DNA of 7,937 nt from Chitinophagaceae bacterium (GCA_021738605.1 JAIPBY010000117.1:1-7937); one strand, 5' to 3'. Shown: positions 1-7,064, counted from the stretch's first letter. Made by a program: numbers and translations. The notes: a model not told the origin generated them from the sequence alone.

Positions 1-2
1 TG

Positions 3-509
3 ATAACATTTGACATTCGGAATGCCAGAAAAATGTTCCAATTGATTGAAGTAATTGCAGGACAGGTTCCATTCAAGCCGAACATAAAAGAACTTGCAGA
101 AAAAACACAGATTCATCGCAATTCAATGAACGCATATTTGCATTATTTGGAAAAAGCCAAGATCATTTCCTTACTTTACCCTGCTGGAAAAAGTACGGCA
201 GTGCTACAAAAGCCAGAGAAAATTTACCTTCAAAACACAAGTCTGTTGTATGCCTTGGTAAATGAAAATGTTGAATCAGGAAATGTCAGGGAAACATTTT
301 TTCATTCTATGCTATCCGTCAACCATAAAATAAATGCACCTCTTCAGGGTGATTTTTTAATTGATAATAAATTCACATTTGAAGTGGGTGGTAAGACAAA
401 GAAGAAAGTTCAAATAGAAAATATTAAAAATGCATGGGTGGTAAAAGATGGCATAGAGATTGCCAGTACAAACGTTTTGCCAATTTGGACAATAGGATTG
501 CTGTATTGA
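3..509 (+). CDS. AAA/DUF4143 family ATPase, C-terminal part (5' end off window)
   Basis: The reading frame is open from the left edge to a TGA at 507-509, giving 168 visible residues. It is the C-terminal part of a protein of the AAA_14/DUF4143 type. These are usually about 380-400 residues, with an N-terminal P-loop ATPase, a helix-turn-helix and a C-terminal nuclease-like fold. Visible here are a helix-turn-helix region (IKELAEKTQIHRNSMNAYL, about visible residues 29-47), then a strand-rich part ending in FLIDNKFTFEVGGKTKKK, the DUF4143 D...FEVGGK pattern that resembles a PD-(D/E)xK core. The ATPase domain with its Walker motifs would lie outside the window. An internal ATG at 33 is not the likely start, because DIRNARK before it continues the family pattern. 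Function within the family is poorly known. It belongs to a different subtype from the second DUF4143 gene at 5770-6945. Family confidence is fair to good; the role is unknown. Confidence 0.8.
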   Translation: MTFDIRNARKMFQLIEVIAGQVPFKPNIKELAEKTQIHRNSMNAYLHYLEKAKIISLLYPAGKSTAVLQKPEKIYLQNTSLLYALVNENVESGNVRETFFHSMLSVNHKINAPLQGDFLIDNKFTFEVGGKTKKKVQIENIKNAWVVKDGIEIASTNVLPIWTIGLLY

Positions 510-603
510 AAAAGAGCATTTTCAACAGCCATCCATGAGTTTTTGCAGCAATGGGTTCTACATAGAATGGAATTATACTTAAAGAACTTATTTGATCAAC
601 CAA

Positions 604-1542
604 CTATCGGTTTGTGCCCGAAGCCATCCACCTCGCTGCATTCGACAAAATCTGAATGACTTTTTCTTCTTTAAAAACGGGAAATGTTTCATGTCCTGGC
701 CTGAAGTAAAAAACCTTTCCTTTCCCAAGGTTCCAGAGCATCCCCGACCTGAACCATTCTCCTTTTTCCCAGGTTTCTTCAAACAGAATTTGATCTGGTT
801 CGGGCACATGAAAAGGTTCGTCATACATTTCAGTCTGCGGTATCTTGAAGTTCTTTGGCAATCCCTTCATGATGGGATGGTTGGGCATCAAAACATTTAC
901 AGCACTCGGTTTTCCATCGTTTCGAACAGAAGGGAAACAACAAATGGGAAGATGAACAGTAGCTGTCTTGTGTCCGTCTGGAAACTTCCGCTCAATCACA
1001 TATGGCGTGATGCGTGTATCGTATTTTGGGATGGTATACTGTTTTGTTGGAGATATAAATTTGAGATCTTCCTCCTTAAAGGTTCCATCTGCCAATATCT
1101 TGATCTTGGTGATTTCATTCATCGCCTGAACAAAGGGTGTTGCCCAATGCGCTGAATGCAAAGCTATGAACGACAATTTTCCGGCCTTGATTCTTTCAAC
1201 AATATCCTTTCCTTTTTCAGTTGATATTTCTGCTTGCTTTACATGACCCCACCAGATCAACACGTCCGTTTCGTTGAGTAGGCGTTCTGAAATTCCTTGC
1301 TCAACCTCATTCAATCCTGAAGACACAACTATAAACGCCGGATTCTTTTTCAACTGATCTGCTATACAGTTTCCCAGAAAGTTGTCATAGGCCTCCTTTT
1401 CAGCATCGGATCTTTCATCCCAGATTAGGATGCGGATTTTTTTTGAACCAGCTGTCATTGCGTTCATGGCTGAAGGCATGAGCAATGCTGAAGCAGCTGC
1501 AATGGATGTGGTTTTTAAAAATGAGCGTCTTTTATTTTCCAT
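604..1542 (-). CDS. Tat-exported ThuA-like domain protein
   Basis: This is a 312-residue protein read leftward from ATG at 1542 to TAG at 604-606. The N-terminus has a twin-arginine export signal: KRRSFLK at residues 4-10, then an alanine-rich hydrophobic stretch, with cleavage likely near residue 28. The mature part has ThuA-family features in order: the opening strand KIRILIWDE, the DVLIWWGH motif, the SFIALHSAHW motif, PNHPIMKGLP, and a closing GHETFPVF...ILSNAARW block. ThuA-like domains have a class I glutamine-amidotransferase-like fold and are linked to use of trehalose, sucrose or their keto derivatives; the exact reaction is unsettled. The Tat signal suggests folding before export, to the periplasm or cell surface. 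The gene is divergent from the PQQ dehydrogenase with 131 bp between the start codons, so shared control and a joint role in carbohydrate oxidation are plausible but inferred. No clear Shine-Dalgarno precedes the start, as is usual in Bacteroidota. Confidence 0.88.
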   Translation of the reverse strand: MENKRRSFLKTTSIAAASALLMPSAMNAMTAGSKKIRILIWDERSDAEKEAYDNFLGNCIADQLKKNPAFIVVSSGLNEVEQGISERLLNETDVLIWWGHVKQAEISTEKGKDIVERIKAGKLSFIALHSAHWATPFVQAMNEITKIKILADGTFKEEDLKFISPTKQYTIPKYDTRITPYVIERKFPDGHKTATVHLPICCFPSVRNDGKPSAVNVLMPNHPIMKGLPKNFKIPQTEMYDEPFHVPEPDQILFEETWEKGEWFRSGMLWNLGKGKVFYFRPGHETFPVFKEEKVIQILSNAARWMASGTNR

Positions 1543-1622
1543 GGTTTACTTTTGAAAGTCATCAAAATCCTGTATCACCCATCAGTCCTCTAGCGCTGAT
1601 TTAATCCTTATAAAGTTACGCG

Positions 1623-1652
1623 TTTGCCATCTCTCAATTATCTCTATTTTTG
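1623..1652 (+). promoter_or_regulatory. Candidate Bacteroidota promoter (TTTG -33, TAnnTTTG -7) for the quinoprotein gene
   Basis: TTTG at 1623-1626 is followed after 18 bases by TATTTTTG at 1645-1652, which fits the Bacteroidota -7 consensus TAnnTTTG. The usual spacing is about 19-21, so the fit is close but not perfect. Transcription would start near 1657-1660, leaving a leader of roughly 15 bases before the ATG at 1674. The element also overlaps the alternative TTG start at 1650, which argues against that start. For the opposite gene, the minus strand shows only a weak -7-like TAACTTTA (complement of 1611-1618). Confidence 0.45.
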
Positions 1653-1673
1653 GTTATAACAAGCGCTTTTCTG

Positions 1674-3842
1674 ATGAATACAATCAAATACTATTTTTCT
1701 GTCGCTTTGCTCATTTGCATTGCACTGCTCGGTTGCATTAGATCGGGCTTGCATAAATCATATACAGACTGGAGGGTTACTGGCGGCGGCAGGGAAAACC
1801 TGCATTACTCCTCCATCAAACAAATTGATACCAGCAACATACAAAACCTGGAAATAGCCTGGATCTATCATACTGAAAACAAGGACCAGAAGCGCTTTGG
1901 TGCCATGGAATGCAATCCCATCATCATCGATTCGGTGATGTTTGGCGTATCTCCCAAACTGAAACTCTTTGCCATCAATGCCCGCACGGGAAAGGAAATA
2001 TGGACCTTCAACCCTGCAGATTCCGTAGCCAACAAAACCTGGCACCGCAACAGCGTTAACATGAACCGGGGTGTGGCCTATTGGGCTGAGGGTGAAGACA
2101 GGCGGATCATTTATACCGTTGGTCCGGTGGCCATGGAAGTGAATGCAACCACAGGTAAATTGATCAGCAGTTTTGGAAACAATGGCGGCATCAACCTTGC
2201 CGCTGGGCTTGGCCGGGATTCCACCAAAGTCTTTGTTGCACCGACCTCTCCGGTGATGGTGTACAAAAACCTGTTTTTCCTGAGTGGATTGGTGGGTGAA
2301 GAAACCCCTGGTCATATCCGCGCTTTTGATGTGAAAACGGGACAGCAAAAATGGATTTTTCATACCATCCCTTATCCCGGCGAAGCCGGTCATGAAACCT
2401 GGGAAGACAGCACGGCTTATAAATACATGGGCTCCACCAACAGCTGGGCCGGCTTTAGCCTGGACGAGAAAAGAGGAATTCTTTTTGCGCCCACCGGCAA
2501 TCCTTCCAACGATTTTTATGGCGGCGGCAGGCTGGGGATGGGGCTCTATGGCAATTGCCTGCTGGCCATTAATGCTGAAACCGGAAAACTGATCTGGCAT
2601 TTCCAGACAGTGCACCACGATGTCTGGGATATGGACCTTCCGGCACCTCCTGCCCTGATCACGGTAAAGCACAATGGTAAAATGGTTGATGCAGTGGCAC
2701 AAACAACCAAAACCGGATTTGTATTCCTGTTTGATCGTGAAACGGGTAAACCGCTTTTTCCGGTGGATGAAGTGCCGGTGGATTATATGAGCCCATTGAA
2801 AAACGAAAAGCTTTGGCCTACCCAGCCCATGCCCCGCTTGCCCAAACCAATTGTAAGACAGGCTTTCAACCATTCCGATTTGAACAAGCTGGTCAGCGAC
2901 TCCAGCTACAGCAACATCGAGAAAAGATTCAAAAGCTATCGTTCAGGAAAAATGTTCAATCCTCCATCAACAGAGGGAACTATTATTTTGCCGGGATATG
3001 ATGGCGGTGCAGAATGGGGCGGACCCGCATTTGACCCTGCAACAAAACTGCTTTATGTCAACGCCAATGAAATGAGCTGGGTCTTGAACATGGTTGAAAA
3101 CAAGCCTGATCCCAAAAAAGTGAAAACAAACCTTGAAGCAGGCGCAACACTCTATACCCAGCATTGCATGGGTTGCCATGGCCCTGAAAGGCTTGGTGGT
3201 GGTGATTATCCTTCGATTATTGGTGTGGAAAAAAAATACACAGCGCAATCATTCATCCAGCTGATTACAACGGGAAGAAGAATGATGCCCGGTAACAACA
3301 GCCTGAGCAACGAAGAAAAAAATGCTATTGCTGCATTTGTCCTTGACCTGAAAGAGGAGCAGCAAAAACCTTTCGCCGGAGCTGCAGCAAAAAATGCAGC
3401 ACCGCCAAAACAAGGCTATGGATTTACAGGATACAACAAATTTTTAACCCCCGAAGGTTTCCCTGCCATCCAGCCACCATGGGGTTCACTGACCGCCATC
3501 AACATGAATACCGGCCAGCATGAATGGAAAATACCGCTGGGAGAATTTGAATCTTTGAAGGCGAAAGGTATTCCGGCAACCGGCCGCGAAAACTATGGCG
3601 GACCCGTGGTTACAGCTGGTGGTCTTGTTTTTATTGGCGCTTCTGCTGACGGAAAATTCAGGGCCATCAACAAGCGAACAGGAAAAATCCTGCTTGAACT
3701 GGACCTTCCTGCTCCGGGCGTAGCCACCCCTTCCGTTTATGCCGTGAATGGAAAACAATTTATCGTCATCGCCTGCGGCGGTTCAAAATGGGAAGGTAAA
3801 TCCAGCGATGCCTATGTGGCATTTGCGTTGAAGGATGAATAA
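1674..3842 (+). CDS. PQQ-dependent dehydrogenase lipoprotein with inserted cytochrome c domain
   Basis: From ATG at 1674 the protein has 722 residues. A longer reading from TTG at 1650 would add eight residues, but ATG gives a standard lipoprotein signal (hydrophobic residues 8-20, LLGC with Cys21), and the TTG lies inside the candidate -7 box. Cys21 predicts a lipid anchor. The body is a quinoprotein beta-propeller of the membrane glucose dehydrogenase/quinate dehydrogenase type: opening block DWRVTGGGRENLHYSS, GNPSNDFYGG around Asp280 (a candidate catalytic Asp by analogy, not proven), HHDVWDMDLPAPP at 314-326 and closing GKQFIVIACGG. A class I cytochrome c domain interrupts the propeller at about 487-563, with heme site CMGCH (Cys498, Cys501, His502) and a probable axial Met in RRMMPGN (537-538). 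The adjacent Cys-Cys typical of PQQ alcohol dehydrogenases is absent. It likely oxidises a sugar or polyol and passes electrons from PQQ to its own heme; the substrate is unknown. No PQQ synthesis genes are in view. Confidence 0.9.
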   Translation: MNTIKYYFSVALLICIALLGCIRSGLHKSYTDWRVTGGGRENLHYSSIKQIDTSNIQNLEIAWIYHTENKDQKRFGAMECNPIIIDSVMFGVSPKLKLFAINARTGKEIWTFNPADSVANKTWHRNSVNMNRGVAYWAEGEDRRIIYTVGPVAMEVNATTGKLISSFGNNGGINLAAGLGRDSTKVFVAPTSPVMVYKNLFFLSGLVGEETPGHIRAFDVKTGQQKWIFHTIPYPGEAGHETWEDSTAYKYMGSTNSWAGFSLDEKRGILFAPTGNPSNDFYGGGRLGMGLYGNCLLAINAETGKLIWHFQTVHHDVWDMDLPAPPALITVKHNGKMVDAVAQTTKTGFVFLFDRETGKPLFPVDEVPVDYMSPLKNEKLWPTQPMPRLPKPIVRQAFNHSDLNKLVSDSSYSNIEKRFKSYRSGKMFNPPSTEGTIILPGYDGGAEWGGPAFDPATKLLYVNANEMSWVLNMVENKPDPKKVKTNLEAGATLYTQHCMGCHGPERLGGGDYPSIIGVEKKYTAQSFIQLITTGRRMMPGNNSLSNEEKNAIAAFVLDLKEEQQKPFAGAAAKNAAPPKQGYGFTGYNKFLTPEGFPAIQPPWGSLTAINMNTGQHEWKIPLGEFESLKAKGIPATGRENYGGPVVTAGGLVFIGASADGKFRAINKRTGKILLELDLPAPGVATPSVYAVNGKQFIVIACGGSKWEGKSSDAYVAFALKDE

Positions 3843-3907
3843 AAAGGATGATTTTTTCATTCCTGAGGTCCCCCCAATTTTAGCTTCCCAACCAAGATTA
3901 TCCGATG

Positions 3908-4006
3908 TGCGGAGATTATTTCTTTTATTCGCCGCATTTTTGCGGAGATTATTTCCTTTATTCGCCGCATTTTTGCGGAGAATATTACATATATTCACCG
4001 CAGAAA
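3908..4006. repeat. Three tandem 33-bp units, each with a 29-bp imperfect palindrome; candidate operator of the Fic gene
   Basis: Units lie at 3908-3940, 3941-3973 and 3974-4006. The palindromic cores are 3908-3936, 3941-3969 and 3974-4002. Each core starts TGCGGAGA and ends CCGCA, with an A+T-rich centre. Units 1 and 2 differ at a single base (T/C at core position 16); unit 3 differs from unit 2 at five core positions. In unit 3 the left arm TGCGGAGAATAT pairs with the right arm ATATTCACCGCA with one mismatch near the middle of the arm. Units 1 and 2 end in TTTT; unit 3 ends in GAAA. The last core ends 15 bases before the TTG start of the Fic gene. The placement suggests a protein-binding operator array, perhaps for the Fic protein's own C-terminal winged helix, or RNA hairpins in a leader. 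Neither role is shown by the sequence alone. Confidence 0.85.
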
Positions 4007-4017
4007 CGAGCTAAACC

Positions 4018-5121
4018 TTGGCAAAATATATTTACCAACACGATAACTGGACTGATTTTACTTGGAATGAAACCGAGGTGAACATCCTTTTCGGTGAGGT
4101 CCGCAACCTGCAAGGGAAAATATCGGGTCAGATGACTGCGCTTGGATTTTCTTCAAAGGAGGAAGCTGCACTCAATACACTTACGCTTGATGTTGTTAAA
4201 TCATCAGAAATTGAAGGCGAACAGCTCAACTATGATCAAGTCCGCTCATCCATTGCAAGGCGTTTGGGAATAAACAATCCGGGGCTTATCCCTTCCAACA
4301 GTAATATTGAAGGTGTTGTTGACATGACGCTCGATGCCACGCAGAATTATGCAGATCCACTAACAAATGAACGCTTGTTCGGATGGCATGCAGCGCTTTT
4401 CCCTACAGGATACAGCGGCCTTTATCAAATAGAAGTAGGGCGCTACCGCACGGGAGAAATGCAAATTGTTTCAGGTGCCATGGGAAAAGAAAAAATTCAT
4501 TACGAAGCGGTGAGTGTTCAGGGCCTGCAAACAGAAATGAATAAATTTCTTTCATGGATCAACAACAACAATTTGTTGGATCCTGTTTTAAAAGCAGCCA
4601 TCGCCCATTTTTGGTTTATCATCATTCATCCTTTTGACGATGGAAATGGAAGGATTGCAAGGGCAATTGCAGACATGTTGCTTGCGCGGGCTGAGAAAAG
4701 CACCGAACGATTTTACAGCATGTCCAGCCAAATTCTTTTTGAAAGAAAACAATATTATGAAGTATTGCAAAAAGTTCAACACAGCGATGGTGACATCACT
4801 GATTGGCTGGTTTGGTTTTTAAATTGTCTGCAAAAATCTCTTTTACAAACAACTGTAACGGTAAAAAAGATATTGTTAAAAGCTTCCTTCTGGAATGCTC
4901 ACGAAACAACTGATCTTAACCAGCGCCAGCATCTTATGTTGAATAAACTCTTGGATGGTTTTGAGGGTAAATTGAAAACTTCAAAATGGGCTAAAATTAC
5001 CAAATGCTCACCTGATACGGCTTTGCGGGACATCAGGGATTTGATTCAAAAAGGAATTCTGCAACAGGAAAAAGAAGGTGGAAGAAGCACCAACTATGAA
5101 AGGGTTCAAGTAAAACAATAA
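4018..5121 (+). CDS. Fic family protein (DUF4172-Fic), class II, with C-terminal winged-helix region
   Basis: This 367-residue protein begins at TTG 4018. An in-frame TAA at 4012-4014 rules out an earlier start, and the N-terminus YIYQHDNWTDFTW matches the DUF4172 opening expected of this family, so TTG is well supported. Domains in order: DUF4172-like N-terminal helices (about 1-85) containing SSEIEG (62-67), which fits the inhibitory-helix motif (S/T)xxxE(G/N) of class II Fic proteins; the target-binding flap near RYRTGEMQIVSG (142-153); the Fic active site HPFDDGNGRIAR (204-215) with catalytic His204 and all core residues intact; and a winged-helix-like region from about 307 to the end (SKWAKITKCSPDTALRDIRDLIQKG). 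Fic enzymes usually transfer AMP from ATP to a target hydroxyl; Glu66 would hold the enzyme in check. The target is unknown. The gene has no antitoxin partner on either side, consistent with inhibition within the same chain. The palindrome array just upstream suggests autoregulation. Confidence 0.93.
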   Translation: MAKYIYQHDNWTDFTWNETEVNILFGEVRNLQGKISGQMTALGFSSKEEAALNTLTLDVVKSSEIEGEQLNYDQVRSSIARRLGINNPGLIPSNSNIEGVVDMTLDATQNYADPLTNERLFGWHAALFPTGYSGLYQIEVGRYRTGEMQIVSGAMGKEKIHYEAVSVQGLQTEMNKFLSWINNNNLLDPVLKAAIAHFWFIIIHPFDDGNGRIARAIADMLLARAEKSTERFYSMSSQILFERKQYYEVLQKVQHSDGDITDWLVWFLNCLQKSLLQTTVTVKKILLKASFWNAHETTDLNQRQHLMLNKLLDGFEGKLKTSKWAKITKCSPDTALRDIRDLIQKGILQQEKEGGRSTNYERVQVKQ

Positions 5122-5226
5122 CCCGCCAGTTTAACTATAACATTTCCCTAAACCTTTTCCCGCCTGCAAGTAGGTAACTTGAATATTGCAAAATAGCAAC
5201 CGATTCAAAACACCATAACCAATTAC

Positions 5227-5757
5227 ATGCGGATTTTATTAATGATCTCACTGGTTTTTTATTTCTTTAATGCAGCCGCTCAATCCATCCCTGCCAATAC
5301 CGGCAGCAAGTTCAAGGCTTCAGAAGTCAAAATATTTTTGGATCACCACAACAAAGTCCGCGCTCAAGTGGGCGTGGGAAAACTAACCTGGAGCAGTTCG
5401 CTTTCAAACTATGCACAGTCCTGGGCCAATGAATTAGCTGACAAAAAATGCAAGATGAAGCACAGCGAATGCAGGGATGAAACCGGAAGAGTCCTGGGTG
5501 AAAACATTTTCTGGGGAAGCTCATCAGAATTTTATGGAACCCTTGATGCCTCCAAATCCTGGTACAGGGAGAAAGCAGATTACAATGGAAAACCAATCGG
5601 GGAGAACCGGGGGAAAATGGTTGGTCACTACACCCAAATGGTTTGGCGGTATACGCGTGAAGTGGGAGCAGGGGTTGCCTATTGCCCCGGTGGCGGAATC
5701 ATTGTGGTGGCCAGCTACCATCCCGCAGGAAATATTGTTGGATCGGTTCCGTATTGA
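5227..5757 (+). CDS. Secreted CAP-domain (SCP/PR-1-like) protein
   Basis: This is a 176-residue protein from ATG 5227 to TGA at 5755-5757. It has a Sec signal peptide (MRILLMISLVFYFFNAAAQ, cleavage near residue 19) and then one CAP domain filling the rest. Family landmarks in order: HNKVRAQVGVGKLTW (41-55), GENIFWGS (91-98), SWYREKADY (111-119), GHYTQMVW (133-140) and SYHPAGNIVG (163-172), ending VGSVPY much like the VGxRPY end of plant PR-1 proteins. The four pocket residues expected in CAP proteins are all present: His41, Glu92, Glu115 and His134. Three cysteines (75, 82, 153) are fewer than the six of plant PR-1. Bacterial CAP proteins are extracytoplasmic; roles proposed for the superfamily include lipid or sterol binding, but none can be assigned here. 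It stands alone, 105 bp after the Fic gene and convergent with the ATPase gene 12 bp beyond its stop. Confidence 0.9.
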   Translation: MRILLMISLVFYFFNAAAQSIPANTGSKFKASEVKIFLDHHNKVRAQVGVGKLTWSSSLSNYAQSWANELADKKCKMKHSECRDETGRVLGENIFWGSSSEFYGTLDASKSWYREKADYNGKPIGENRGKMVGHYTQMVWRYTREVGAGVAYCPGGGIIVVASYHPAGNIVGSVPY

Positions 5758-5769
5758 AAAAACTCATCA

Positions 5770-6945
5770 TTAGAGCATCACGCTCAGCATCAACATCATG
5801 TCTTGTAATGATATGGCCATGATCTGGCTTCCCATTGAAAACTGATCTGCCCCAGCATATACGACGAATTTCTTTTCTGCTTTGATATCATCAGCGCCAA
5901 TATGAAATCCTTTGGATACTGTTGGATTGGAACTCCTTTTGATCTCAATGGCCCAAAGCTGCTGGTGGGTAATTTCTATCACAAGGTCAATTTCTGCGCC
6001 TTGTGCAGTCCTGTAAAAATAAAAGTTGAAATGAGAAGGTGATACTGCTATAAGGTTTTCAATCACAAAGCCTTCCCAACTGCCTCCCACTACCGGATGG
6101 CCCAATAAGGAATTGATATCACCGATGTTCAACAAGGCATGGGCAATACCACTGTCCCTAACATAGACCTTGGGCATTTTCACCAGCCGCTTTCCAGCGT
6201 TGAAGGCATAAGGCTTCAAACGCCGGACCAGCAATAGATCAACCATCAGGTCGAGATAACGGTTTGCCGTTGACACAGACACATCGATTCCCCTTGCCAA
6301 GGCAGACATGTTGATGATTGAACCTTGCTGATGCGCCAACATGGTCCAGAGCCGGCCCAATGTTTCTGCAGGAATGCGTGGGCCTATTTGTTGGATATCC
6401 CTTTCAAGATAAGTGCGTATGAAATTTGTCCTCCAGGCCAAGCTATATCTTTCATTTTTTGCAAGCAGGCTGTCAGGAAATCCTCCGCGCAACCAAAGAT
6501 CGTTAAGCCCTGTTGAACCGCTTGGATTCAATTCCAATAGATTGAGCGGGTGCAACTCAAGGTAAGCAATCCTTCCTGCCAGCGATTCCCCGGATTGCCT
6601 CAACAAATCCATTGAAGCGGATCCGAGGAAAAGGAAGAGACCATTCCTTCTGCCCTGCCTACGTTGTTCGTCAATGATTCCCCGAATGGTTGAAAAGATT
6701 TCGGGTACCCGCTGGATTTCATCCAAAATCAGCAATTTATCCTGGTTTTCATGGTAAAAGGAGGGAAAATCAACCATTTTTGCCTTATCCAGGTTATTTT
6801 CCAGATCCAAATACAATACCTTTTCTTTTGGCATAAAGCTAAGAGCAAGGGTAGTTTTGCCCACCTGGCGGGGGCCCAACAATGCAACAGCGGCATTATT
6901 GGAAAGTGCTTCCTGTAAAACAGGTTCCAGTCGTCTATAAATCAT
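5770..6945 (-). CDS. AAA+ ATPase with DUF4143 C-terminal domain (complete)
   Basis: This 391-residue protein, of usual length for the family, is read leftward from ATG at 6945 to TAA at 5770-5772. The N-terminal P-loop domain has Walker A GPRQVGKTT (24-32), Walker B LLILDE (71-76) and a sensor-like GSAS (108-111). Then come RGGFPDS (153-159) and ERDI (181-184), a helix-turn-helix region around 210-232 (INMSALARGIDVSVSTANRYL), and the DUF4143 domain with DSGIAHALLNI (264-274). Near the end, GAEIDLVIE (317-324) followed by IEIK (333-336) gives Asp320, Glu334 and Lys336, a PD-(D/E)xK-like nuclease pattern. The family is widespread in Bacteroidota and archaea, often in many copies; its task is not well defined, so DNA handling is an inference from the fold. 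All key ATPase residues are intact, so this is not an obvious pseudogene. The 3' end faces the CAP gene with a 12-bp gap. Confidence 0.93.
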   Translation of the reverse strand: MIYRRLEPVLQEALSNNAAVALLGPRQVGKTTLALSFMPKEKVLYLDLENNLDKAKMVDFPSFYHENQDKLLILDEIQRVPEIFSTIRGIIDEQRRQGRRNGLFLFLGSASMDLLRQSGESLAGRIAYLELHPLNLLELNPSGSTGLNDLWLRGGFPDSLLAKNERYSLAWRTNFIRTYLERDIQQIGPRIPAETLGRLWTMLAHQQGSIINMSALARGIDVSVSTANRYLDLMVDLLLVRRLKPYAFNAGKRLVKMPKVYVRDSGIAHALLNIGDINSLLGHPVVGGSWEGFVIENLIAVSPSHFNFYFYRTAQGAEIDLVIEITHQQLWAIEIKRSSNPTVSKGFHIGADDIKAEKKFVVYAGADQFSMGSQIMAISLQDMMLMLSVML

Positions 6946-6950
6946 CCATG

Positions 6951-6958
6951 CAAATTTA
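6951..6958 (-). promoter_or_regulatory. TAAATTTG box abutting the ATPase start (weak -7 candidate)
   Basis: On the minus strand, TAAATTTG (complement of 6951-6958) fits TAnnTTTG and ends five bases before the ATG at 6945, so a transcript from it would be leaderless or nearly so. No matching TTTG lies at the expected distance upstream. The octamer AAATTTAC occurs on the plus strand at 6952-6959 and again at 6971-6978, so the match may simply be chance in A+T-rich DNA. Confidence 0.2.
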
Positions 6959-7047
6959 CCACTATTTGTTAAATTTACATGGTTAATCTGAAAAAGATTC
7001 TACCCAAATCTTCCTGAAATACAAGTTCATTACTTCAAATTTTTATT

Positions 7048-7064
7048 GTGAAATAAAATTTCAC
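7048..7064. repeat. Perfect short palindrome upstream of sbcD
   Basis: GTGAAAT at 7048-7054 and ATTTCAC at 7058-7064 are perfect inverted repeats with a 3-base AAA spacer. The site lies 38 bases before the sbcD start, within the 157-bp divergent region shared with the ATPase gene. It could be a dimeric regulator site or chance symmetry in A+T-rich DNA. No T-run follows, so it is not a typical terminator. Confidence 0.4.

Noticed and set aside
510..603. Convergent gap between the left ATPase fragment and the ThuA gene
   Set aside because: Checked for terminators, small genes and repeats; nothing convincing was seen.
592..1155. 187-codon plus-strand frame opposite the ThuA gene
   Set aside because: The composition is unlike a real protein (FFFFKNG, many Trp, Cys and His), and the minus strand has a full Tat-ThuA protein over the same bases.
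1758..2873. 371-codon open frame on the minus strand opposite the quinoprotein gene
   Set aside because: The plus-strand frame has clear PQQ-dehydrogenase motifs throughout; the antisense product is rich in His, Gly and Phe without any recognisable domain. It is a shadow frame.
3843..3870. Hairpin after the quinoprotein stop (AGGATGA...TCATTCCT)
   Set aside because: The short stem has a bulge and no T-run follows it, so a terminator is not supported.
3783..3998. 71-codon minus-strand frame with repeated LRKNAANK peptide
   Set aside because: The peptide repeat follows from the 33-bp DNA repeats, whose length is a multiple of three. There is no domain and it overlaps the end of the quinoprotein gene.
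3908..4006. CRISPR-like array
   Set aside because: The units are contiguous and nearly identical along their length, with no variable spacers, and there are no cas genes.
5167..5181. Palindrome CAAGT-AGGTA-ACTTG upstream of the CAP gene
   Set aside because: Only 5-bp arms, single copy and no link to a regulator; this is within what chance would give.
5758..5785. Terminator between the convergent CAP and ATPase genes
   Set aside because: On the minus strand GAGC-GTGAT-GCTC (5773-5785) precedes a run of six T, but the stem is only 4 bp and ten bases separate it from the T-run. Too weak to call.
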